The notes beneath the pieces are model-generated. The model had not been told where the DNA came from. It ran no database searches and was given only the letters and a program-made list of their open reading frames with translations. The translations under genes were made by a program, and so were the position numbers. Positions 33,113 to 43,171 of a stretch of 64,000 nucleotides of DNA are shown piece by piece. Source of the stretch: Acanthosoma haemorrhoidale (lineage: Eukaryota > Arthropoda > Insecta > Hemiptera > Acanthosomatidae); the NCBI GenBank assembly GCA_930367205.1, contig OV884009.1, positions 98,043,189 to 98,107,188 on the forward strand, written 5' to 3'. Each line of letters starts with the position of its first letter. The first letter of the stretch is position 1.

Positions 33113-35149
33113 CATATATTTACAATATCCCACAGTTTAAATCCTCAGTCTACAACCGGAAAACAAGATCACGTCTTTCTGACGTCTACGTCTACGGAAC
33201 AGTATTTTTTATTGTTATTTTTTCCTCATTTTTAAATTTAATTTATTTTTTAGTTAAACAAATTCTTAAATGACATTTTCTAATTTGAGATATAACCTTT
33301 GTTTATTTATTTTTAAACATAGCGGGCATTGTCCCAGAATAAATTCGTTCTATCTATCTAAATAATAAATCCTAAGTACATATTTAAGGAAGATTGTAGT
33401 TATAGCAGAATAAAGGATTAAAAAAAATAAAAATAAAATAAGTATATTTTCATTGGAGAGTTATACAACACAATGTTATAGTTGGAAAAGTACACTTAGT
33501 TCTACTAACCACATTTATGTAGACAGTTAAGCTATGGATTATAGAGACTAGAGTAGAAAAGTGTATGTCTAACTAGTGATATAGTGATAACGGTTTGGTT
33601 GAAGCAAGCCCCCTGCGGGACATGAAGGAACGAAAGGGAAGAATGCTGTTGGTGTCAGTCCTACTACAAAAAAAAAAGAGGGCTGAGCTATTTTGAAACG
33701 TCACGGTCGGTCCGATAGCCAACTATAATTTTTCTTTTTTATTACTTCTTTGGTGGTTGTGGAAGAACCGCCCGGATCCAGACAGTAAATATTATCTTTT
33801 GAATGAATCATTAAGACATTTATTTCGCCTTTATTATGTACTTTTTCTTGTCTGGGTCAGGGTAGACCCTATTTAACATCCTGTCATTCCAGGTTTTTTT
33901 TTTTATTATGGTAGTTGATAGGTTGTATATTTGGCTTTTTTATTCTGAATTTGAAATTAATTGAAGTTGGTTTACATTTTTATTTTTCTTGAAACTCGTC
34001 CACAACCAATTTAATGATATAATCACGTTGTATTGTCTACATTTATTTTCCGTTATAAAAAACATACACAAAAACACTTTTTTTTTTAATTCTAATTTTA
34101 TGTAATATTAAGTTGTGTATTATAATATTTCCACTCTTATAGCGTATTTCCCTTGATGTCTAATACGCCTTTTTCAGGGGATAGGGCATCACCCTTGAAA
34201 AAAATAAATTTCAGGATGCGGGGATACAAATAGAACAAATATCAATTGACCATTGTACCACAGCGAAAACAAATGCTGTAAGTAAGGACCACTTGATTGC
34301 ACACAAAAAAACGTTGTCCAGTAGTATGTTTTATTTCATTTCAAATTAACAGAACAATTTAATCATAATAATAGCTAGCTGAGATATGTAAGTTTAGTGG
34401 CTTTATAATTATTATGCCTGATAATAAACATAACCATATATATATTTATTTATTTTTCTTTGTTAACTTATATTAGGGGTGGCTTTGCTGTTTTTGTTGG
34501 GGTAACTTTGGTCTCCATGACTTGATGTTAGGTGGCTTTCGTCATAGACCCGAAGGATTCGGGGTGAAAAAAGGAGATTCCGGCGTCGGAGCAAAATACA
34601 GTTCTGTTTAAGATATCACTAATCCATTGGTGTGGAGGATATTGTAACTAGGTTACTAGTAATAGTAATAATAATAATATCCGAAGCTGCCCACACTATT
34701 ATATTTATAGTGGAAATAATTTTCTTTTACTTTGATAATTTACTAGTGGATACAACAACCCAGTGGTTGTTACTCAAAAACAAATCTTCACTAAATACCA
34801 AAAGGGATTGGGAATGGTTAATACAATCAAAACTTAATTCACTATAAAATTTATTATACATAACGTATCGCAAATATTATTGTTAATATAAACTACTCTT
34901 ATACAAATGAATCAAATTGAGCTCGTTATCCTTAGCCTTTACCATGTACGAGCAAGCAGACTTTCAGGTTCATCTGAGTACAGAACATCGGTTTGTGAAG
35001 GTACAGAAGGAAGCCACCTTCGGTATCAACAGAAACACAGCAACGCAGACATACGATTCAGTGCCCCACGGGGTGCAGTGCCGACAGCTTGCACGTACCA
35101 TGGCAAGAGCAGTTATATACGATGTTGGTTTCCTTCCTGATGGAGAGAA
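33113..35149. other. No recognisable gene in 2 kb
   Basis: AT-rich. Overlapping frames of 77-79 residues at 34907-35156 lie directly upstream of the LINE fragment at 35150 and may be older, unreadable parts of it, but I cannot match them. Confidence 0.4.
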
Positions 35150-35620
35150 CGGTTAGGGTATGGGTGTGTGATTTCCTCTAGAACCCATTCACCCTAACTT
35201 GTGGAGTTCCTCAAGGCGTGGTTTTGTTTCCGGTGCTTTTTAGCATGTACACGTCTGACATTGTTGGGACAAACTACAAGAAAGCTACAGTGATGGCTTT
35301 TGCAGGCGGTTTATAACAACAGCATGAGTGCACAAAGAGCTCATAGACAGGCCGAGACAGTTTGTAACGTAATCAATGAGAGACTGGGTAAGTTACACGC
35401 CAGTGTAAACGCCGGGAAGACCGACTGCGTAATAGTCTCCCTCCAAAAGGGAAAAATAGCCTTACCAAAATCCTATACTATAGGTGGGTAGGAACCTTGC
35501 CGCCTTTCTCAAAGTAATATCTGGGTATAAAAATGGATAGCCATCTCCATTTCTCTACCCATTATAGTAACAAAACAGAAAAAGTACGACACAGGTCTTA
35601 CCGGCAATAATGCAGGTCCA
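35150..35620 (+). pseudogene. LINE family 2, reverse transcriptase fragment
   Basis: A broken RT from the palm onward. A LTCGVPQG-VL string near 35198-35230, then MYTSDIVGTNYKK and an AFAGG at the place of the AFADD active site, show the order of RT blocks; the second catalytic Asp pair is lost. An open piece at 35300-35491 follows with VNAGKTDC-VI-SLQKGK. The same family is seen on the minus strand at 48661-49790. It is not the Jockey-type family of copies A-E. The fragment lacks fingers and thumb end. Confidence 0.75.
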
Positions 35621-35654
35621 AGGTATTCTTCCAAATCATTCAAGTACGACCCTG

Positions 35655-35975
35655 CAGTTGGACTTCATATTCGTGAATTCACTGGTTCTGACACTACATC
35701 GGCCTTTGTTGGTCATGGAATATCGAAATTATGCTCTTGGCTGAAGTATTTATATTTAAAGGGCTATGCTGCAAAAACCTTCAAGCCTTTCAAGAATCTA
35801 TATAACTTAGACTGGAAAATAAGTTTCAATTGTATGGTGGTGAAATGGAAAGAAACGGATCACCGGACCAACTGAGATACTTGATGTTCACAAAATCAGT
35901 TATAAAAAGTACATTTAATCTTGTGAGACTGCCTCTTACTAAGTTTTATGCCTTTCGAAGTCATCACCGAATTCA
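35655..35975 (+). pseudogene. Fragment of a widespread insect repeat family (DTTSAF-type)
   Basis: Around 35667-35740 one frame reads a GLH-x-REFTGSDTTSAF-x-GHG string, and the frame from 35830 continues with YGGEMERNGSPDQLRY-x-MFTK and LPLTKFYAFRSHHR. I recall this order, HAFTGCDTTSAF-x-GKGK, then LRY-x-x-F-x-K, then LPPT-x-x-A-x-x-x-H-x-x-R, from a large family of multicopy uncharacterised proteins of insects and cnidarians, often with a CXC-type C-terminus. Its biochemical role is unknown to me. At least one frame change separates the parts. Confidence 0.45.
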
Positions 35976-36066
35976 AAATTGGTTGGGTCACAGAATCCAC
36001 TTGAATGTTGATAGGAACAAAGCTCTTCCGGTAGGTGTGCCACAAGGATCCTCTGGTCAGCAGGAC
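35976..36066 (+). pseudogene. Very short RT fragment
   Basis: The same frame ends with LNVDRNKALPVGVPQGSSGQQD. A GVPQGS preceded by a strand-like stretch is the RT palm motif, so about 25 residues of a LINE RT seem joined to the DTTSAF-type fragment. A T run (36067-36080) follows. Confidence 0.4.
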
Positions 36067-36456
36067 TTTTTTTTTTTTTTATCATCCTCCCTTTAGTAAT
36101 CTTCAAGGAGTGGATGTTTATTTTCCACATGATCCCATACAATGATTACATGTGTTTCATATACGAAACGCATAATATGTACATTTTTGTAATTTACAAT
36201 TGCATTGGCCCAAGATACAAATCAATATAAAATAACAGCAATATTAGTAAATAGATGTATGAAATAAATTTATGATTAATGATTGAAATATATGTTTCTA
36301 TATACCTGTGTTCGAGGCTACACAGTTTTTTTTTTTTTTTGTTTTTTTTTATTCAATTAAAAACTATTTACAAGAATATGAAACATGCGTTTCTATCAAC
36401 AACTTATATCACAAAATAAAAAAAAACTCTCAAGATCATTGGGACCTACGCCCACT

Positions 36457-37635
36457 ATGTCACCAGTCAAACGCAAGCCACGGCGATCTAATCGGAATAT
36501 CCCAATAAATTCCTCAGCACCTAGCAGCTCTATGGAAGAGATACCACCACAACCCACCACATCAAAACAAACAACAGTAACTGATGAGTCTCCCTTTTTC
36601 ACACCCAATAGTTACGAGGTGTTGAAAAATATTGAGGTAGAGGACATGGACTCTACAACAACACCCACACAGCCCAAGCCACCAGCGATATTCGTTCGCA
36701 ACATTAGTAATTTCAAATTACTATGCACTCAATTGAGCAAAGTTGTAGGTACAGGCAAATATACTTGCCTCAATCGATCTCGGGACACAAAAGTTTCTCC
36801 GGACACTCCTGAAACATACCGAGGAATTATAAAATACCTAGAAGAAACCAAGGCTGATTTTCATACCTACCAACTAAAGCAAGAAAGATCGCTGCGGGTG
36901 GTGATTAGAAACCTGCATCCCACAACACCAGCGGACGAGATAGAAAATGAGCTGATAAGTTTAGGGTACAAGGTTCGCCAAATCACGAATGTCCTCCGCG
37001 AGGAAAGACAAGAAAATGATACAAGTATCAAGAAACCAATGCCCTTATTCTTTGTCGATCTAGAGCGGACAGCTGGAGTGGAGAAAATCTACGAGCTTAA
37101 CCACTTATACTACACAAGAGTACAGGTCGAAAAGCCTTACCCGAAACGAGACATCGTCCAATGCCATAATTGCCAGGCATATGGGCACACAAAATCATAC
37201 TGCTACCACCCTCCCAGGTGTGTAAAGTGCAGTGGGCAGCACAAAAGTGAATTGTGCAAGAAGCCCCTAAAATCACCTGCTGTATGTGTGTTCTGTCAGC
37301 AAGGCCACCCGGCAAACTATAAAGGCTGTGAGGCTTATAGAATTCTAAAGTCCAGCAGTGAACAACGTCGTCGTCCTGAAGAAGAAACATCAGCCACAGG
37401 TAGCCCAAGAAGCGCCCCCACCAGAAGTTTGAGGCCTTCAGTCTCTTTTGCTGACGCAGTTCGGAACAGAGAGCAGTCACAGGCATTGCCCACACTTCCT
37501 CCGCAAGTTCTTCTTTCCGGAGTGCTGGGAATGCTGCCGCTCATCCCAGCAATCGGCAAACTCAATCCCATCCTCAACCACACATCTCACATATCCCGCC
37601 ACCTTCAAACTCTTCAGATCTCACCAGCCTTTTAA
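36457..37635 (+). pseudogene. LINE copy B gag-like ORF1, frameshifted
   Basis: The start is taken at the ATG at 36457 (MSPVKRKPRRSNRN), the same as in copy A; upstream ATGs in the T-rich leader are less likely. Three zinc knuckles are present: CHNCQAYGHTKSYC, CVKCSGQHKSELC and CVFCQQGHPANYKGC. The protein matches copy A nearly residue for residue up to VLLS near 37515, where a local rearrangement (37518-37540) adds a net 11 bases and shifts the frame, so the last 40 residues are unrelated and end at 37635. The role in the living family is binding of LINE RNA. Confidence 0.9.
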
Positions 37636-40424
37636 CCTCATTCCTTACAGAGTTCAGAACCCTAATTACACCTCTCATTTCCCTTCTTACAAATCTTGTC
37701 TCCTACCTTATCCCCGTTAAACAAAATCCATAAGTGGATCCTTCCGACTCCTTATCCATTCTCCTTTAGAATGCGAATGGTGTTCGCACCCACACTAACG
37801 AACTGACAGCACTACTCCATGACAAAAACATCGATGTAGCTCTTATTACTGAAACAAGACTTACAAGTAAACGACCATTTACCGTTCGACAGTACCAGAC
37901 TTATCGAACTGATCACCCAGATGGAAGAGCTCATGCAGGTACCGCTGTCATTGTCATTAACTCCATATCCCATCACATAGTTCCTTTGGTAGCACATGAT
38001 TTCCTTCAATCCACTGCAGTGTCAATCACCACCCTCACTTTTCCCCTTACTCTAGCATCAGTGTACTGCCCTCCCAATAAATCCATTCCCGATTCCCAAT
38101 TCATCTCCTTTCTAGACTCCATCGGGCATCGTTTCCTTGTGGGTGGGGACTTTAACGCAAAGCACCAACACTGGGGCTCAAGATCCACAAATACACGAGG
38201 ACGTGCTTTGCTGTCTGCACTCACACGGAGACATTGCTCCACTATCTCTCCTGACACAGCCACCTATTGGCCATCAGATCCCAACCGAAATCCAGATCTC
38301 CTTGACTTTTTCTTCTACAATAGTTTAGGAACACTAAACTATTCACTCAAGCGCCTCGATGACCTCTCCTCTGATCATAGTCCTTTATTATTAACCATTT
38401 CCCTTAGACCAATTCACAAACTGCCTCCTCCTTCATTTATTAGGGGCCCAGTTGACTGGGACCACTTCCGTCAGCTTCTTACAGAGTCCGTAAACCTCAA
38501 ATTATCCCTGAAAACATCCCAAGACCTAGACGATGCAGTGCATTCTTTCACTACTCTGGTCCAGAGGTCGGCTTGGGAGGCATCGTCACCCCATCGTCAC
38601 CCAAGAATCCACAATCATAATCGTTTACCTCAGCATCTCAAAGATCTAATCAAATCCAAACGCCGCTCTAGAACAGTGTAGCAAAGATCCCGGCATCCTG
38701 CTGATCGCCGCTCGTACAATCAGTACTGCCGATTGGTAAAGCGGCGATTGGCATCCTTCCGTTCTGATTCTTTCAATTCCTACCTCTCCTCTCTGTCTAC
38801 CAGGGATAACTCCTTGTGGAATGTAACCAAAAAAATCCTAAAGTATCAACCTGTTTCACATCCACTCCGTCGTGATGATGGGTCCTGGGCGGCCTCGGAT
38901 GGGGATAGGTCGGAGGAATTTGCTCTGCATCTTACCCATACTTTCACACCTCACCTTTCTCATCAAAGCCATACTCACAGCAAAACTGTGGAAGATTTCC
39001 TCACTTCACCTATTCCTCTCTCTCTTCCACCAAAAGCCGTTAATCCCTCTGAGGTCAAATACCTTCTGAAAAACTTACCTTACAGAAAATCCCCTGGATA
39101 TGATCTCCTAACTCCTCAAATTCTCAAACAACTTCCTCCTAAAGCCATAATCTTCCTAACCTATATATATAATTGCATTATCCGAACGACGCACTTTGCT
39201 CTCCTCTGGAAACATTCCATTATTGTCCTATTCGCCAAACCCGGTAAACCACCCAATGACACCTCATCTTACCGTCCAATTAGCCTACTCCCTATCCTCT
39301 CAAAAATATTTGAGAAACTCCTACTAAAACGTCTACTTCCAATTGTTGAATCCAAAAACCTTTTTCCCACACACCAGTTTGGTTTCCGCCAACGACATTC
39401 CACTGCTCAACAAGGCCTTCACGTTGTTGATCACGTCTCCTCAGCCCTTGAAACCAAAAAGTATTGCACTGCTGCCTTTCTCGATATAGCTCAAGCTTTT
39501 GACAGGGTTTGGCACGCAGGTTTGCTCTACAAGCTCAAAAGACATTTACCACAGACCCTTTTCCTAATCCTACAGTCCTACCTTTCAAACCGCTTCTTCC
39601 AAGTCCGCTGTGGCTTAGAATACTCTAACTACTATCCCATAAATGCAGGAGTTCCACAGGGCAGTGTCCTAGGCCCCATCCTCTATAACCTATACACCGC
39701 TGATGTCCCCTCTACTTCCAAATCCTTCTTGGCCACATTTGCAGATGACACTGCAGTCTTGTCATCCCACCCAGACCCCGACATAGCATCCCATAACCTT
39801 CAAAAACACCTTAACGAGATCGAGTATTGGTGCAATCAATGGCGGATCAAAGTTAATGAAGCAAAATGCTCCCACATTACCTTCACCCTTTGTCGCAAGA
39901 CTTGTCCATTAGTTTATTTTAATTCTATTCCTCTCCCAGTAACCGAGACAGTACGGTACTTAGGCTTCCATCTCGACAAACGACTGACCTGGAACCCACA
40001 TACGAGACTAAAAAGACAAGAACTAAACAGACGCTTTGGACAACTGTACAGACTACTTCAAAGGACATCCCATCTCTCAATAGAAAGTAAACTACTAATC
40101 TACAAAGTTATACTTAAACCAATCTGGACATACGGAATAGAGCTATGGGGGACAGCAAAAAAGTCGAACATCAGGCGTATCCAATCCTTTCAATCCAAAG
40201 TCCTGAGAACAATAGTAAATGCCCCTTATTATGTCAGCAACAAAACCCTTCATAACGACCTTAATATACCCTACATTCTAGAACTCATCCCTTCCAAGTT
40301 TATGAAATTCCACAGTAGCCTTTCCAACCACCCTAATCCTGTAGCACAGTCTTTGCACTGCGCCACTCATCCCTATAATCCTCCTCGGAGACTGAAACGG
40401 CAGTGGCCTCGTGACCTGCTATAA
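37636..40424 (+). pseudogene. LINE copy B ORF2: endonuclease and reverse transcriptase
   Basis: A single frame interrupted by TAA at 37731-37733, TAG at 37767-37769 and TAG at 38679-38681; copy A has Leu, Trp and Trp codons at these places. The endonuclease spans about 37760-38420 with GGDFNAKHQHWGSRS and SSDHSPLLL. The reverse transcriptase is open from 38733 to 40424 with YRPISLLPILSKIFEK, FGFRQRHST, FLDIAQAFDRVWH, GVPQGSVLGP and ATFADDTAVLS. All catalytic motifs remain readable. There is no RNase H domain, as expected for Jockey elements. Confidence 0.92.
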
Positions 40425-40596
40425 TCGCGTGACAGTGGGAGTCCTGGCAATGGCCAGTTTCTCCAATCATGTCCTATTGTATGAATGAGTGAGTGAATGA
40501 TGACTGTAAATATGGTATGAATGAGATCATTTATCTGTATTATTATTGCCTTATAAAAGGCAGATTGTAATTATTGCACAATAAAGTTATTCAAAA
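40425..40596 (+). other. 3' untranslated region of LINE copy B
   Basis: Short 3' untranslated region with a GAATGAGTGAGTGAATGA repeat-like stretch, a perfect 6-bp hairpin TGCCTT-ATAA-AAGGCA at 40547-40562 and a short A-rich tail directly before the target duplication. Confidence 0.85.
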
Positions 40597-40607
40597 TTCT
40601 ATATACC

Positions 40608-41204
40608 ACACTTTGAACACTATTATACTTTATTAAAGTTCTGCATCTGAAAATTGAGTATTCTTTCAAATTTACACGAAACTGTTTATCGCTACGATTA
40701 ACTGGAAAACGTTTATTTTCCAGAAACCGAAAAACTACCAACATTTTCGTGTTTTTTTTTGGACATCACATATAATATAAATGCTTTGTATATATAATAT
40801 ACAATAACTATAATAAATAACTATAAGCAGTCTTTAAATGCAAGTACAGCCACATAGAAGGTTGCAATCATAGTTTTGTGAAATTATGCCAAATATGAAA
40901 AATGTTTTGCAACGCAAAAAAACTGTATCTCGCCTCTTGTTAGGTCTGAGAAACTATGTTTCAAACAAACGTTATAGCATTTTTTATGTTTTAATAAATT
41001 GATAAGAAACTAATAATCACTACGAGTAAGAAGAAAAAAGATATTTCCCAAAAACAAAAAAAACGTGAAATTTTCATGGTTTTTTGGCTACCAATTACCA
41101 AGGGGGGGGCAAAAGCTAATATTCTTCTTGCTACTCAGCATATACAAGAAAAAAAGTTATATCATCTAACTGACCTTTTACAAGGCAAAAGTAGCCAATG
41201 ACTG
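40608..41204. other. No recognisable feature
   Basis: AT-rich with a G run at 41102-41108. No frame of interest. Confidence 0.45.
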
Positions 41205-41545
41205 GATGACGAGCTCAGTTGGTACAGAACTAAACCAGGAATAAGGAAGGTCCCGCATTCGAGTGAGGATTTGCACTGTGAGTATATTTTTGTTTGTTGG
41301 CTTAACCAGAAAATTATTCTTTCATATCATCCTATTCACACCCAAAGGCTTTTTTTTCTTGTTGTGTGTAGGGCATCTTAACTGCACTTTAGTTCTAGCT
41401 TGGACCTTAATGCTAATGGCTTACTACTCGTTTGCGAAGCACAATAACATCTCAAAATAGCCATTCTCTCCGTGTAGGAAGGAGGAAACCAGGGATGGGG
41501 GAAAATCCCCTTCATTACTCCTGACACTGAAAGAAGTTGTTAGAG
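41205..41545 (+). repeat. tRNA-derived SINE-like element
   Basis: Positions 41207-41275 look like a tRNA head: GAGCTCAGTTGGTA fits an A box and GGTCCCGCATTCGAGTG fits a degenerate B box at the right spacing. Stems are not complete, so it is not a functional tRNA. The following 270 bases would be the SINE body; its end is uncertain and a LINE tail starts next to it. RNA polymerase III transcription of the original element is inferred from the boxes. Confidence 0.45.
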
Positions 41546-41552
41546 GTATTAA

Positions 41553-41590
41553 GGCAAATTGTAATTTTATCACACTAAAGAAGTTCTATT
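41553..41590 (+). repeat. 3'-end scrap of a LINE tail
   Basis: About 38 bases, AGGCAAATTGTAATTTTATCACACTAAAG-like, match only the very end of the tail and are followed by an A run. It is the first member of a head-to-tail cluster. Confidence 0.6.
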
Positions 41591-41599
41591 AAAAAAAAA

Positions 41600-41879
41600 C
41601 ATGTCCTGATCGTCTGTGGCTCTCGCGCTCTTGGCCAGTCTCCGCTGGCTATTATCCAGTAACGTGGCTGACGGAGAAGCGTGGGGACTTCCCAAGACTC
41701 CGCTTCTTCTTTCGCATGCGAGGCAGGTGACTGGATTTGGGAGGTCTCTAGGCGGTTTGTAAATACTGTCTGAATGAACATTGTAAATATGGTATGAATG
41801 AGAACATTTATCACAATTACTTAGTGCCCAATGAAGCAGATTGTAATTTTATCATAATAAAGTTGTTGTCAATCCAAAA
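41600..41879 (+). mobile_element. LINE-tail retroposon, cluster member 1
   Basis: Begins CATGTCCTGATCGTCTG, contains the CTCTCGCGCTCTTGG, CTTCCCAAGACTCCGC and GCATGCGAGGCAGG segments and ends AATAAAGTTGTTGTCAATCC plus an A run. It starts directly after the A run of the preceding scrap. Confidence 0.85.
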
Positions 41880-41904
41880 AAAAACAAAAGCCGTATAGAC
41901 GCTT

Positions 41905-42113
41905 GCAGATGCGATTCCTATTTCGCATGCAAGGGAGGTGACAACCATGTGGATTTGGGAGGTCTCTGGGCTGTTTGTGAATACTGTATGAATGAGCGAT
42001 TGAATAAAACTTCTAAATATGGTATGAATGAGAACATTTATCACAATTACTTATTGCCCAATGAGGCAGATTGTAATTTTATCATAATAAAGTTGTTGTC
42101 AATCCAAAAAAAA
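41905..42113 (+). mobile_element. LINE-tail retroposon, cluster member 2
   Basis: A shorter tail starting at GCAGATGCGATTCC and ending with the same AATAAAGTTGTTGTCAATCC plus A run as member 1. It is flanked by CGTATAGACGCTT (41892-41904 and 42123-42135), a 13-bp target duplication placed just behind the A tail of member 1. The 3' hairpin TTGCCC-GGCAGA is intact. Confidence 0.85.
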
Positions 42114-42293
42114 CAACAAAAGGCGTATAGACGCTTCCTATAAGAGGAAACAAAAATGGCTGATCCCAGAATTCTAAACAAAACGGCCACTACTATCTTG
42201 AGGGAGGCTTATAGATATGTAGATGGCTTAGCAGTAGCCCATTGATCATATCCATCATATTACATAATTATAGCGCAATAAAGATAACATCTT

Positions 42294-43171
42294 ACCTTGC
42301 AAAAGGTGGAGTAATTTTGATTTTCAAGTATACTGTATGTATTGACCCCTCCCCCCCCCCCCCCAGTAAGAAAATCAAAGCTGTCGATCTCCCCTATCTT
42401 ATCAATTATCCGCCATCCTGATAAAACTACTAAGAAAACGCGCAGTTATGCCAGTGCATTTTAGGCAAAAAGATATTATTATCAACTTTAAAGGAAATTC
42501 AATTTCTTGTATGTTTTATATCTAACACGCTAGAAAATTCCGAACAGGTACTGATATAAAGGGACGTGAAAATCTACAAAATTTTCAATAAAACTCAAGG
42601 TTAGGTATATCATTAGTTTCACTGGAATGACTTCATAATAGTGCAAAATGAATAATAAACAATCTGGTATAGGATTGAATTCCCTATAAAATGTATACAA
42701 CATATTTTAGATTACTTCCAAAAGATGCCGAGAAATTTTGAAATAATAAAATAAATTTAGTAAACGTGTGCCAAAAAATTCGAATATCATCCTTGGTTCA
42801 AATTATTATTCCCGAATGTAATAATATCATGTCTAATCCATTATTTATGTAATATAAACATGTTATTCATGTGATTACGTAATATTTTGGGTAATACAAC
42901 TTTTAACGCATGCACAAATATTTATATTTTAGCAAAATATAATTAAAAAATACGCGTTCCATTTTATTTTAATGATATATATAAAATCTTTCGTTAAAAA
43001 TCCATAAGCTTTTGTTGTTTCAGCCCTGGTGCAATTGATGTACGAGTATGTAGTTGTTCACATTGGTCAATCTGGTAAGTTTTTGTCAGGGATATGGTCG
43101 AAAAGTTGTATTTTTCCCTCAATACATACGACTTACCTGAAAATCAAAATCAATCCATCTTTTGCAAGGCA
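42294..43171. mobile_element. Non-coding inverted-repeat element (MITE-like)
   Basis: The first 56 bases, starting CCTTGCAAAAGGTGGAGTAA, recur in inverted orientation at 43116-43171 with about ten differences; both share TTTTGATTTTCA and GTATGTATTGA. The flanks are AACATCTT on the left and AACCTCTT on the right, each one base from the repeat, a possible 8-bp target duplication with one mismatch. The interior is AT-rich, has a C run (42343-42364) and no coding frame. An 8-bp duplication would fit a hAT-type element, but the ends do not show a classic hAT consensus. Confidence 0.6.

Larger units (their letters stand above)
36307..40596 (+). mobile_element. Jockey-type LINE copy B
   Basis: A 4.29-kb plus-strand copy flanked by an exact 11-bp target duplication TTCTATATACC (36296-36306 and 40597-40607). 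It starts at TGTGTTCGAGGCTACACAG, about 335 bases downstream of the 5' end of copy A, so it is mildly 5'-truncated. It has gag, endonuclease, reverse transcriptase and a 3' untranslated region ending ATAAAGTTATTCAAAA. It carries the empty site corresponding to the Gypsy insertion in copy A. It is inactive: gag is frameshifted and ORF2 has three nonsense codons. Confidence 0.93.

Noticed and set aside
34907..35156. Two overlapping 77-79 residue frames as a host gene
   Set aside because: They overlap each other in different phases and run straight into a LINE fragment; better seen as unreadable repeat sequence.
41207..41275. Functional tRNA gene
   Set aside because: A and B boxes are recognisable but the acceptor and other stems do not pair well; a SINE head is more likely. 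The same applies to 62919-62987.
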